From positions 310,001 to 374,000 of the forward strand of contig CAWGXG010000005.1 in assembly GCA_963826505.1 (NCBI GenBank): DNA of 64,000 bases, in the 5' to 3' direction. The notes under the pieces are model-generated. The model was not told the DNA's origin. It saw nothing but the letters and a program-made list of their open reading frames with translations, and did not search any database. The first letter of the stretch is position 1. Each line of letters opens with the position of its first letter. Shown here piece by piece: positions 37,218 through 45,540 of the stretch. A program made the position numbers and the translations under genes. This DNA comes from CAWGXG01 sp963826505. GTDB lineage: Bacteria; Chloroflexota; Anaerolineae; Aggregatilineales; Aggregatilineaceae.

Positions 37218-37958
37218 TTACAGAATTTGAGAGAGGAATTCCTGCGTCCGTTGAACTTTGGGATTTTGGAAAATTTGTTCGGGAGGGCCCTCTTCGACAA
37301 TAACACCTTGATCCATAAAGATGACCCGATCGCCAACCTCACGGGCAAAGCCCATTTCGTGCGTTACGACGACCATGGTGATTTTCTCTTGAGCCAAATT
37401 CTTCATTACAACGAGCACTTCGCCGATGGTTTCCGGGTCAAGTGCCGAGGTGATTTCATCCAGGAGGAGCGCGTGGGGTTCCATCGCGAGCGCGCGGGCA
37501 ATGGCAACACGCTGCGCCTGCCCACCGGACAGTTGAACCGGCCAGGCCTTTATTTTGTCGCTAAGGCCTACATGTTGGAGTTGTTTTTCGGCACGCTCCA
37601 AAGCCTCGCGCCGAGATAATCCGAGAGCTTCGCGTAATCCCAGCATGATGTTATCAAGAACATTTTTGTGAGGGAAAAGATTGTAGCTCTGGAAGACGAT
37701 TCCCAAATGCGTGCGCACTCGATTGAGGTTAATTCCCTTTTCAAGCAGATTTTGCCCCTCGAAAATGACCTGGCCTGAATCAGGGCGTTCCAGCACGTTG
37801 ATGCAGCGCAAAAGCGTTGATTTTCCGCACCCAGAGGGACCAATAATGACCAATACCTCACCTTCCCAAACAGAAAGGTTGATACCCTTCAAAACGTGCA
37901 ATTCGCCAAAATGCTTGTGGATATCTTTGAGCTCAATGACGGGCTTTTTATTTTCCAT
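37218..37958 (-). CDS. Polar amino-acid ABC importer, ATP-binding protein (GlnQ/HisP type)
   Basis: 246 residues with Walker [10 protein letters not shown] (41-49), Q-loop [10 protein letters not shown], signature [16 protein letters not shown] and Walker [15 protein letters not shown], followed by the His switch VTHEMGFA. The EMGFAREV and EEGPPEQIF segments are typical of amino-acid importers (GlnQ/HisP). Two small deviations are LSGGQAQ and DEITSALD instead of the usual GGQQQ and DEPT. It is the last gene of a three-gene minus-strand operon, six bases after the permease stop. Binding-protein choice suggests basic or polar amino acids. Confidence 0.93.
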   Translation of the reverse strand: MENKKPVIELKDIHKHFGELHVLKGINLSVWEGEVLVIIGPSGCGKSTLLRCINVLERPDSGQVIFEGQNLLEKGINLNRVRTHLGIVFQSYNLFPHKNVLDNIMLGLREALGLSRREALERAEKQLQHVGLSDKIKAWPVQLSGGQAQRVAIARALAMEPHALLLDEITSALDPETIGEVLVVMKNLAQEKITMVVVTHEMGFAREVGDRVIFMDQGVIVEEGPPEQIFQNPKVQRTQEFLSQIL

Positions 37959-37964
37959 AATGTA

Positions 37965-38633
37965 TCACCGGTAAAGATAGCGGTTCAGACGAGTCTCAAC
38001 GCGCGCCAAAACAAGAGACATGGTACCTGTCATCACTAAATAAATAATTGCCACCAAAATCCATATCTGAAACGCACGGAAGGTGGCTGCAATAATTATT
38101 TGTCCGTTGCGAGTCAGCTCTTCAAGACTGATCGCAGCCAGCAGGGAGGTGTCTTTAAGGCTAATGATAAATTGATTGCCGAGTGACGGTAATGCGATCA
38201 AAAACGCCTGGGGCCAAACCACATGCCGCATAGTCTTGAACCAGTTCAACCCAAGTGAACGTGCCGCCTCGATTTGCCCTTTATGGATGGATTGAACAGC
38301 ACCCCGTACAATTTCCGCGAAATATGCCCCGGAATTGATGGCGATCGCGCAGATACCCGCCGTCAACGGCTGGATGGGGTGATAAATCACAGTTGGCAAG
38401 CCGAAAAAGATAAAGAATACCTGCACCAATAATGGCGTGCCACGAATGAGCTCAATATATAAACGGACGATATATTTCACCCCTGGAATTTGAAAGGCGC
38501 GAACAAACCCGGCAACGATTCCAATAACAAATCCAATACTCACGCCAAAAGAAGTAACTCTAAGGGTTATAACAGCTCCACGTAACAAGCGAGGGAGGTA
38601 CGTCCATGCAATGTTGAAAAAATTGTCAAACAT
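37965..38633 (-). CDS. Polar amino-acid ABC importer, permease (HisMQ family)
   Basis: 222 residues with five hydrophobic helices. The N-terminal LPRLLRGAVITLRVTSFGV, GTPLLVQVFFIFFGLP, and the EAA loop EAARSLGLNWFKTMRHVVWP that docks the ATPase all match the HisMQ family. LKDTSLLAAISLEELTRNGQ is the typical region after it. It is a homodimeric or paired inner-membrane channel; only one permease gene is present, so a homodimer is likely. It lies between the ATPase and the binding protein, with an intercistronic hairpin after the latter. Confidence 0.93.
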   Translation of the reverse strand: MFDNFFNIAWTYLPRLLRGAVITLRVTSFGVSIGFVIGIVAGFVRAFQIPGVKYIVRLYIELIRGTPLLVQVFFIFFGLPTVIYHPIQPLTAGICAIAINSGAYFAEIVRGAVQSIHKGQIEAARSLGLNWFKTMRHVVWPQAFLIALPSLGNQFIISLKDTSLLAAISLEELTRNGQIIIAATFRAFQIWILVAIIYLVMTGTMSLVLARVETRLNRYLYR

Positions 38634-38687
38634 ATACTACGCCCCCTGAGCACAATGACACAGAACCAACATCTTTGGGGAAGAACA

Positions 38688-38729
38688 GAGTTCTGGCGAC
38701 CCACCACCTACCCGCGAGTCGCCAGACTC
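38688..38729 (-). terminator. Intercistronic hairpin between binding-protein and permease genes
   Basis: CTGGCGAC (38693-38700) pairs with GTCGCCAG (38718-38725), extended by GAGT/ACTC with a bulge. No T-run follows. Such hairpins after a binding-protein gene usually protect its mRNA 3' end, so that it is made in excess over the permease. Confidence 0.6.
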
Positions 38730-38737
38730 TAGAGATC

Positions 38738-40255
38738 CTAATACTGTCCCGGTACCAGGTTAGGCGCTACGCCGAACCATTTTTCGTAGAGTTGAGCATA
38801 AGTGCCGTTGTCTGCCAATGTCAGCAAGGCGGCATTGACGACCTCAAGGATGTCCGGGTTGCCCTCTGGAATGGCAATGCCATAGTCATCCCCGGTGAGC
38901 AGATCTCCGACGACTTTCAGTTTGCCTTCACCTTCGGTCGCAATATAGTACCGCAGCGTCGAATCATCGTTAATCGTGGCATCGTTGATGCCGTTGATCA
39001 CTGCCAGATAGGTTTCTGTGTTGCCTTCGTAGGTCGAAATATGGATCTTGTCCGCGTAGGGCAGTTCGCGGATGTAAGCATCACCGCTGGTACCGATCTT
39101 GGTCGCAATGCTCTTGCCTTGCAGGTCTTCCGGATTCACGATGTCATTGTTATTCGGAGCCACCGCAAGCACGAGCCCGGTCCTGAAGTACGGAATGGTG
39201 AAATCGATGACCTCCTCGCGCTCAGGCTTGATCGTCATCGCGGCAATCGCCATATCAACCTGCCCCGCTTGTAATGCCGGTATGATCCCGTTGAAATCCA
39301 TGGGACGCAGGTCGATCTTGAAATTGCCAACCTCGGCTACTGCCTTCAGCAAATCAAGATCAAAGCCCGTGTACTTGTCGCCATCCAGATATTCAAATGG
39401 CGGGAAGTTCACATCATGCGCCACAACAAGCGTCCGGCCTCCCAAACTTGGTTGGTTGGTAAATTCCCCCGGCACCAGGTTAGGCGCTACGCCGAACCAT
39501 TTTTCGTAGAGTTGAGCATAAGTGCCGTTGTCTGCCAATGTCAACAAGGCGGCATTGACGACCTCAAGGATGTCCGGGTTGCCTTCTGGAATGGCAATGC
39601 CATAGTCATCCCCGGTGAGCAGATCTCCGACGACTTTCAGTTTGCCTTCACCTTCGGTCGCAATATAGTACCGCAGCGTCAAATCATCGTTAATCGTCGC
39701 ATCGTTGATGCCGTTGATCACGGCCAGATAGGTTTCTGTGTTGCCTTCGTAGGTCGAAATATGGATCTTGTCCGCGTAGGGCAGTTCGCGGATGTAGGCA
39801 TCACCGCTGGTACCGATCTTGGTCGCAATGCTCTTGCCTTGCAGGTCTTCCGGATTCACGATGTCATTGTTATTCGGAGCCACCGCAAGCACGAGCCCGG
39901 TCCTGAAGTACGGAATGGTAAAATCGATGACCTCCTCGCGCTCAGGCTTGATCGTCATCGCGGCAATCGCCATATCAACCTGCCCCGCCTGTAATGCCGG
40001 TATGATCCCGTTGAAATCCATGGGACGCAGGTCGATCTTGAAATTGCCAACCTCGGCTACTGCCTTCAGCAAATCAAGATCAAAGCCCGTGTACTTGTCG
40101 CCGTCCAGATATTCAAATGGCGGGAAGTTCACATCATGCGCCACAACAAGCGTCCGGCCTCCCAAACCCCCCTCTTGTGCGCCTGCCGTAGGTATGGCGA
40201 AAACTGGTATGACGATTGAGCATATTAGGAGCAATGTCAGAAGCTTCTTGTTCAT
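38738..40255 (-). CDS. Two-headed amino-acid binding protein (tandem SBP_bac_3 domains)
   Basis: 505 residues: signal peptide (MNKKLLTLLLICSIVIPVFA) then two copies of a ~232-residue family-3 periplasmic binding domain. Each starts LGGRTLVVAHDVNFPPFEYL and ends EKWFGVAPNLVPG; they are joined by an 8-residue linker around EFTNQPS. Each copy has the amino-acid binding features GFDLDLLKAVAE, DMAIAAMTIKPEREEVIDFT and KIGTSGDAY. The copies differ by one residue (DDL versus DDS) although nine bases differ in ~693, so change is almost all silent. A two-domain binding protein tethered to one permease could raise local substrate delivery; this is inference. ATG 40255 has AGAGGGG. Confidence 0.93.
   Translation of the reverse strand: MNKKLLTLLLICSIVIPVFAIPTAGAQEGGLGGRTLVVAHDVNFPPFEYLDGDKYTGFDLDLLKAVAEVGNFKIDLRPMDFNGIIPALQAGQVDMAIAAMTIKPEREEVIDFTIPYFRTGLVLAVAPNNNDIVNPEDLQGKSIATKIGTSGDAYIRELPYADKIHISTYEGNTETYLAVINGINDATINDDLTLRYYIATEGEGKLKVVGDLLTGDDYGIAIPEGNPDILEVVNAALLTLADNGTYAQLYEKWFGVAPNLVPGEFTNQPSLGGRTLVVAHDVNFPPFEYLDGDKYTGFDLDLLKAVAEVGNFKIDLRPMDFNGIIPALQAGQVDMAIAAMTIKPEREEVIDFTIPYFRTGLVLAVAPNNNDIVNPEDLQGKSIATKIGTSGDAYIRELPYADKIHISTYEGNTETYLAVINGINDATINDDSTLRYYIATEGEGKLKVVGDLLTGDDYGIAIPEGNPDILEVVNAALLTLADNGTYAQLYEKWFGVAPNLVPGQY
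38752..39447. repeat. Direct repeat unit A (C-terminal binding domain)
   Basis: A 696-base unit repeated at +720 bases (39472-40167) with nine mismatches by eye over about 693 compared positions. It encodes the second domain of the duplicated binding protein. Confidence 0.9.
39472..40167. repeat. Direct repeat unit B (N-terminal binding domain)
   Basis: Partner of the unit at 38752-39447; the 24 bases between them encode the linker. Only one of the nine differences changes the amino acid (TCG versus TTG on the coding strand). Confidence 0.9.
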
Positions 40256-40861
40256 AATAACCCCTCTGTGAAATTTTCAAGACGGACTTTGTCAGAATCG
40301 CTTAGTGACATTATATCGACAAAACAACTCGGATATATATGGGCAAAACAACCCAAAAACAAGTCTCAAGACAGGGGGAAAGCGCAGAAATCAGGGCGCG
40401 CCAATTCCGTTAGCGGATCCCATTGTTTCTCTCACTCATGCGCTATTCTGATGCTGATGTCGGGAAGTGTCAACTATTGAGCCGGGCTTCTTATTACCCC
40501 TCAGGCGTAGATAAATTCACCCAAGCAATCACACATAATCTCCAAAAAACCTTGTAAATGAGCCGGGCCTCCCTACGCGACATCACGGATGTAGTCGCAG
40601 AGCAAGAGAAAAAGAACATGACGGAAATGAGCTGGGCGACCTTTAGAAGCGTTCTCTGACGGCTCCAAAGTTATTTCGGGAGTCGTCAGACATGCATCAA
40701 AAGACCTACAGAAAGATCCCCCAGATTACCTAACCCAATAACCCCCCGGTAGCTCATGAGAAAGAGAGTGCCCTGATGTAAGGTATGAACAGTTGAAGAA
40801 TTTGCACGATTCCAATTCACAAAAACAACGAATACTTCAGACAAGTGAAGGAGATGACACT
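40256..40861. other. Divergent intergenic region with promoter elements and a hairpin
   Basis: On the minus strand TATAAT at 40315-40310 is a likely -10 for the binding-protein operon, but no clear -35 was found. A hairpin (CTGACGGCTCC at 40656-40666, GGAGTCGTCAG at 40679-40689) and three short copies of TGAGCYGGGC (near 40478, 40558 and 40628) lie nearer the plus-strand gene. No coding region recognised. Confidence 0.5.
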
Positions 40862-41542
40862 GTGCAATTCAAAAGCCACACTGACGTTTTCACGTTCGAC
40901 GATCACGAAGCGGGACGGATTGACCGCGTTGTGATCGATCCTCGGACGAAGGAAGTTACCCATGTCGTCATCCGTAAAGGATTGCTGTTTACGGAAGACA
41001 AAGTCGTCCCCATCGATCAGATCGCGGAAGCCAGGGAAAACCGGGTAACGCTCCGTCAGGACATTGACTTCGAAAGCCTGCCCGATTTTGAGGAAAGGCA
41101 CTTCATCACGCTGGACGATGATGAACAGCCCACGTCCTATGGGCCGGGACTGGCCCAACCGATGTACTGGTATCCCTACAACTCGATGCAACTCTACGGG
41201 CGCTATATGCCGCAGCCCTACATCACCCGGACTGAGCGCAATATCCCGGACCAAACCATACCCTTGAAAGAAGGCGCGAAGGTAACGAGCGCAGATGGCA
41301 AACATGTGGGCACCATCGAACGTGTCTTTGTTAACCCTGACACCGACCGGGCCATGACTTTCCTGGTTTCCAAGGGAATGCTCTTGAAGGAAAAGATGTT
41401 CATCCCTGTTGCGTGGGTTTCCGGGTTTGAAGAGCGCGAAGTCAAACTGGCCGTAGGCTCAAAACTCCTTGAAAAACAGTCGCGCCTGGTCGAAACCTGG
41501 CAGAAACTCGAAGACTTGTCGGAAAACCTCAGCAAGCGTTAA
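40862..41542 (+). CDS. PRC-barrel domain protein (two barrels)
   Basis: 226 residues with two PRC-barrel-like segments. The first (1-80) has SHTDVFTFDDHEAGRIDRVV, then a VVIRKGLLFTEDKVVPIDQI strand pair. The second (~140-210) has TSADGKHVGTIERVFVNPDT and LVSKGMLLKEKMFIPVAWVS. A Tyr/Pro-rich linker (YWYPYNSMQLYGRYMPQPY) joins them. PRC barrels occur in photosynthetic reaction-centre H subunits, RimM and stress proteins; function here is unknown, perhaps stress-related. The GTG at 40862 follows GAAGGAGATGACACT; the upstream ATG at 40793 has no SD. A related small protein follows 42 bases downstream. Confidence 0.8.
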   Translation: MQFKSHTDVFTFDDHEAGRIDRVVIDPRTKEVTHVVIRKGLLFTEDKVVPIDQIAEARENRVTLRQDIDFESLPDFEERHFITLDDDEQPTSYGPGLAQPMYWYPYNSMQLYGRYMPQPYITRTERNIPDQTIPLKEGAKVTSADGKHVGTIERVFVNPDTDRAMTFLVSKGMLLKEKMFIPVAWVSGFEEREVKLAVGSKLLEKQSRLVETWQKLEDLSENLSKR

Positions 41543-41584
41543 TCGTTCCCGAGACATGAAATCCGAATCCAAAGGAAGGTAGTA

Positions 41585-41950
41585 ATGAAAAACATGCTGA
41601 CCCAGGTTCACGAAGATATGCCCGTCTATGACCGGACAGGCAAGAAGATCGGCGCGGTGAAAACCGTTCAGTTTGGGGATGAAGACCTTGAGCGGCCCGG
41701 CGTCGAAACCAGTACCGCGCAAACGGCCAAAGTCGTAGGCAATGAGTTGATGGAGGATTTTGCCAAGACGCTCAAAACGGGGGAGCACCTGCCTGTTGAA
41801 CTCCGCAAGCGCCTCCAGCGTTACGGGTACATCAAGGTTGATACGGGCATTCTGGCTTCGACCCATTACGCCAGCGCCGATCAAATAGCGAACGTCACGG
41901 ATTCCCGGGTCGTTCTGAATGTCACGGCGGATCAATTGATCAGCAGTTGA
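41585..41950 (+). CDS. Small PRC-barrel/DUF2171-like protein
   Basis: 121 residues: EDMPVYDRTGKKIGAVKTVQ resembles the first strands of PRC-barrel/DUF2171 proteins. A middle segment is acidic (DEDLERPGVE) and the end has YIKVDTGILASTHYASADQI then VVLNVTADQLISS, typical of the second half. The role is unknown; the family is often found in stress-tolerant bacteria. ATG has SD AAAGGAAGG. It is probably cotranscribed with the two-barrel protein upstream. Confidence 0.7.
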   Translation: MKNMLTQVHEDMPVYDRTGKKIGAVKTVQFGDEDLERPGVETSTAQTAKVVGNELMEDFAKTLKTGEHLPVELRKRLQRYGYIKVDTGILASTHYASADQIANVTDSRVVLNVTADQLISS

Positions 41951-42066
41951 TTGGCGTTACATGTCCGAGGCTGCGGGTAGGCGGCACGTTGCCGAATGGG
42001 CGGGCCCCTGCCCTGCACGCCTTTTGAACGAGGAGATTTTGAGAATCAACATTCAGGTTGAGTGGT

Positions 42067-42996
42067 TTATAACACCGGTTCCGAAGGAACGAGATCGCGG
42101 TGCTCGATTTGAATCGTGGTGTGTTCAATGCCAAATTGCGTTCTGAGCACTGCGTTGATCTCCTCAAGTGCCTGCTGTGACTGACGAACAGTTCGGCCTT
42201 CTGACATAACAACATGCGCGCTCATGCTGGTTATTTCCGACGAGATGGCCCATACGTGCACATCATGAACTGCTTTGACCCCCTCAACCTGACGTAGTGC
42301 GGCTTCTACATCAGTTATCGAGATATGCGATGGCACGCCTTCCAGCAAAACATTCACCGCCTGGTCGAGCAAGCGCCACGTTTTGGGCACGATGAGCAGG
42401 CTGATCAGCACACTTGCCAGTGGGTCCGCATAATTCCAACCAGTGGCCCAAATGATCGCAGCCGCACCGATGACACCCACCGATCCTAGCGCATCCTTGA
42501 CCACCTCCATGAATGCGCCAGCCTCATTCAAATTTTCCTCGGCTCCAGGATGCAGGACCCTGGCGCCGATCAGATTGACGACCAGGCCGATAACGGCGAC
42601 GATCAACATTGGCAGCCCAATCACTTGAGCAGGATGCCGGAAACGTCGCCAAGCCTCTATCAAGATCAAGGCTCCGCTTCCGAGTAGCACAACAGCATTG
42701 ATTAAGGCGGCCAAAATTTCCCACCGGTAGTATCCATAGGTTTTGGTGAGTGTCGCCGGTTTTTGCGACACCCAGACGGCGAACAGCGCTAAAGCGATTC
42801 CGCCTGCGTCTGTAAACATATGGACGGCATCGGCAAGAAGGGATAGGCTGCTGGTCAAGAGGCCCGCGACAACCTCGACGCAAAGATAGACGACTGTCAG
42901 CACAAAGACGATGGATAAACGTCGTCTGCCGTCTGCAAGATCTGGCTGGACCGGGTGCGTTTGATCTTCAGCATTGTTCGGTGTCGCCTGAGACAT
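42067..42996 (-). CDS. Cation diffusion facilitator (CzcD/ZnT type) with altered TM5 site
   Basis: 309 residues with six TM helices (LTVVYLCVEVVAGLLT, LLADAVHMFTDAGGI, LINAVVLLGSGALILIEAWR and others) and a C-terminal ferredoxin-like domain (VEGVKAVHDVHVWAISSEI). The transport site is normally HxxxD in TM2 and HxxxD in TM5. Here TM2 has His59-x-x-x-Asp63 (HMFTD) as usual, but TM5 reads Glu164-V-V-K-Asp168, so the His is replaced by Glu. This family exports Zn2+, Co2+, Cd2+ or Mn2+ by proton antiport; the change may alter metal preference. ATG at 42996; the GalT stop codon lies just upstream, so it is probably its operon partner. Confidence 0.9.
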   Translation of the reverse strand: MSQATPNNAEDQTHPVQPDLADGRRRLSIVFVLTVVYLCVEVVAGLLTSSLSLLADAVHMFTDAGGIALALFAVWVSQKPATLTKTYGYYRWEILAALINAVVLLGSGALILIEAWRRFRHPAQVIGLPMLIVAVIGLVVNLIGARVLHPGAEENLNEAGAFMEVVKDALGSVGVIGAAAIIWATGWNYADPLASVLISLLIVPKTWRLLDQAVNVLLEGVPSHISITDVEAALRQVEGVKAVHDVHVWAISSEITSMSAHVVMSEGRTVRQSQQALEEINAVLRTQFGIEHTTIQIEHRDLVPSEPVL

Positions 42997-43002
42997 AGAC
43001 AA

Positions 43003-44007
43003 TCACCCGTCACCTTTTAGGATCAGGGCATCTTCTTCAGGAATCGATGGGTTGACGCTGATGCCAGACCCAATTTCAAATCCGGCGCGTCTCGTCAAAC
43101 GGGGCCGGATTTGGAGATACCAAAGCAAGTGAGGTGCGTCAGTCTCATAGCGGGCCGCCGAATTGAAAATGTAGTTGTAGTCCGGATCGTCAAGCTTGTC
43201 GCGCAACCGGATCAACACAGCGCGTAATATCGCAGCCAGATCGCCCTTTTCTGCATCAGAAATACTGCCAAAATCGGCCTGCTGGCGTTTGGGCATAATC
43301 CAGATCTCGAACGGCACTTCAGCGGCAAACGGGACGAAAGACACAAATGATTCATTCTCAAGAATGACACGTTGCTGATGTCGAAGCTCAAATGTGAGAA
43401 TGTCAGCAAAGACGCTGCGCCCCCATTCATCGTAGTAATGCCGTGCTTGTTCTTCACGCCAGCGCACGTAGTGTGGCACAATGCCTGTTACCACCAATTG
43501 CGAATGCGGGTGCTGTAAGGACGTACCTGCATGGGGGCCGTGATTGCGGAAAATGAGACACATCATATTACCGTGAACGCGCATCACGTCGATCGTGCGC
43601 TGGTGGTACATTTCGATGACTCTACCAACCGCATCGGTCGACATATCCGCGAGATCACAGTTATGGCGTTGCCCCTCGATAATGACCTCGTGCCGCCCGT
43701 AACCGGGCATCGACAAGTAGATGCCTTGCGGTCGACGTTCGGTATCTCCCTCCGGCGTCAGGACCGGGTATTTGTTCGGCACCACACGGACCTGCCAGCC
43801 GTCCGGACCGCCGTTTTCCGTGATGATATCGGGCAGCATATGTTCGTTGCCCGGACAAAACGGACAGGTGTCGTCATACACCGGTAGCGACTCGCGGTCC
43901 TCATCCGATCGGAAATCCTTCGGCCGATCCCCTCTGCCCGGCGCATAGATCACCCATTGTTGTGTGATCTTGTTTTGTCGAATTTCGTGCTGTTTCAGGG
44001 AATTCAT
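43003..44007 (-). CDS. galT: Galactose-1-phosphate uridylyltransferase-like protein
   Basis: 334 residues. GalT family features are DTCPFCPGNE near residue 45 (a Zn-type CxxC), VVPNKYPVL, GRHEVIIEGQRHN and the active-site motif GTSLQHPHSQLV with HPH carrying the uridylylated His. LRHQQRVILENESFVSFVPFA and FEIWIMPKRQ complete the HIT-superfamily fold. GalT exchanges UDP between UDP-glucose and galactose-1-phosphate in the Leloir pathway. Its start overlaps the TreT-like stop by four bases (ATGA), so the two are translated together. This suggests a joint role in nucleotide-sugar or trehalose metabolism; related ADP-glucose enzymes are not excluded. Confidence 0.87.
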   Translation of the reverse strand: MNSLKQHEIRQNKITQQWVIYAPGRGDRPKDFRSDEDRESLPVYDDTCPFCPGNEHMLPDIITENGGPDGWQVRVVPNKYPVLTPEGDTERRPQGIYLSMPGYGRHEVIIEGQRHNCDLADMSTDAVGRVIEMYHQRTIDVMRVHGNMMCLIFRNHGPHAGTSLQHPHSQLVVTGIVPHYVRWREEQARHYYDEWGRSVFADILTFELRHQQRVILENESFVSFVPFAAEVPFEIWIMPKRQQADFGSISDAEKGDLAAILRAVLIRLRDKLDDPDYNYIFNSAARYETDAPHLLWYLQIRPRLTRRAGFEIGSGISVNPSIPEEDALILKGDG

Positions 44008-45239
44008 GATTTGTACTGTTTGTTAAGGCGAAAGTCCACTTCGAAAGCGCCAAGCAAATCCAGGTACTGTTCCAGCAAACGGATCATCAGGAAATTGCTT
44101 TTCACCGACTCGTGTGCTTTTTTGCCGAGTTTTTCTCTCAGTTGTTGGTCCTTGACCAACTGCACGATCCGTTCAGCCGCTTCCTCGACTGAGGAGACCA
44201 AATAACCGTTTTCGCCATCTTTGATCTGGTAGCGGATTCCGCCGACGTCACCACCGATCACCGGCGTTCCCTTCCACATCGCCTCAGTTACGGTCATCCC
44301 GAACCCTTCGCGCAGTGATTTTTGCACAACCACTGCCGCTCGCCGCTGCAAAGCGTTAACCAAGGCGGTATCTTCTTTGGTCAAGATCAGGATGCGCTCA
44401 TCACGGCGATCCAATAGCGACTGGTAGACGTGCTCACCTTCAGGATCATCCGTCGCGATATTGCCGAATAACACGAGCGTGGCATCCACTTCCTTGCGCG
44501 CGATCTCAAAGGCATCAATAACGCCTTCCGGATCCTTCCACTTGTCGAAGCGTGAAATTTGCACGACCAAAGGCAAATCTGTTGGAATGTCGTACCGAGC
44601 CAGCCGTTCCTGGATTTCTTCATCGCTCAACGGTTTGTTGGTGATCGAAAACGGATCAATGGCAGGCATGAAGACCACTTGCGGCGTGTTGAGACGCTGC
44701 GCATATTCTTCGAGCGAAATTATCACAGCGTCATATTTCTCGATAAAAGGGGTCATGTATTTCCACACATCCCGGTTGGGTGAAGTCAAATCGATGTGAC
44801 AGCGCCAGATCCACGGACCGCGTTTGTGATAATGCTCGATCATCGGCAGCGGTTGCGGATCGTGAATGATAACCCGGTCGTGATCGAGATGGTTTCGGAT
44901 CGCATTCTCGTACACCACGTTTTCATAGATGCGCTTCTTCTGGTCGGAGAAGTTGATCTCCCCGCCTTGCAGGGCATTGTGCATCTTCTTGGTCACGCTG
45001 AAAAAGTCCGGCGATCCCTGGATGACGCGCCAGCCCGTTTTGATGTCCAGGCTGTTCATTAGCAGGGCCAGGGACGACAGCAACACCGCCACTCCCCCTC
45101 CATAATAGGTTGAGTTCACATGGGTGATGTGCAGCCCCTTGAGCGGCTCGGCCTTGCGCAACACGCGCTCAACCGCCTCCGCGCCTACCAAGTCTTCGTA
45201 ATCTTCGACATGTACCAGTTTATCGTCAACAATCGCCAT
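44004..45239 (-). CDS. Trehalose synthase-type glycosyltransferase (TreT-like, GT4)
   Basis: 411 residues. ITHVNSTYYGGGVAVLLSSL is the TreT/GT4 N-terminal signature. Donor-site features are VVQISRFDKWKDPEGVIDAF, VVQKSLREGFGMTVTEAMWK (the E..E motif) and TPVIGGDVGGIRYQIKDGENG. TreT joins a nucleotide-glucose to glucose to make trehalose, or runs in reverse, in the cytosol. ATG at 45239 with GGAG; a TTG one codon earlier is open. It overlaps GalT and precedes the CDF gene, forming a three-gene minus-strand operon. Trehalose for osmotic or heat protection is a fair inference. Confidence 0.88.
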   Translation of the reverse strand: MAIVDDKLVHVEDYEDLVGAEAVERVLRKAEPLKGLHITHVNSTYYGGGVAVLLSSLALLMNSLDIKTGWRVIQGSPDFFSVTKKMHNALQGGEINFSDQKKRIYENVVYENAIRNHLDHDRVIIHDPQPLPMIEHYHKRGPWIWRCHIDLTSPNRDVWKYMTPFIEKYDAVIISLEEYAQRLNTPQVVFMPAIDPFSITNKPLSDEEIQERLARYDIPTDLPLVVQISRFDKWKDPEGVIDAFEIARKEVDATLVLFGNIATDDPEGEHVYQSLLDRRDERILILTKEDTALVNALQRRAAVVVQKSLREGFGMTVTEAMWKGTPVIGGDVGGIRYQIKDGENGYLVSSVEEAAERIVQLVKDQQLREKLGKKAHESVKSNFLMIRLLEQYLDLLGAFEVDFRLNKQYKS

Positions 45240-45432
45240 CAATGCTCCACTTCTCGCTCAGCTTCTTCAGCCAGCTCGACAGCTGCCCCTTTTAGAGCGG
45301 TACCTGCCGGGCCAGCGCGCTCGTCGACATCCTTATTCCTTTTGTACGAATATCTAGACTATAGATTGAGCAGTCATGATTGACATTGGATAGGCGGAGG
45401 GTTTTTGACTGGGTTAGTTAGGGGATTTTGCG

Positions 45433-45450
45433 GTAGGCCAAATGACCTAC
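45433..45450. promoter_or_regulatory. Near-perfect 18-bp dyad between divergent genes
   Basis: GTAGGCCA (45433-45440), AA, TGACCTAC (45443-45450): arms match at seven of eight positions. It lies about 195 bases from the TreT-like start and 90 bases before the reductase start, so it could control either. The core CCAAATG also occurs in the palindrome at 2679-2700. Confidence 0.45.
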
Positions 45451-45540
45451 ATTAAGTTAGCCCGAATCCCTCATGCGACGAAGAAAGTTTCACTTTACAT
45501 TCACTATCGCTATCGCTGAAAAATCCGGAGGCGAAATACG

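Noticed and set aside
38752..40167. Duplicated binding domain as an assembly artefact
   Set aside because: Nine scattered differences, mostly silent, are not expected from an assembler copying one unit; long reads would settle it.
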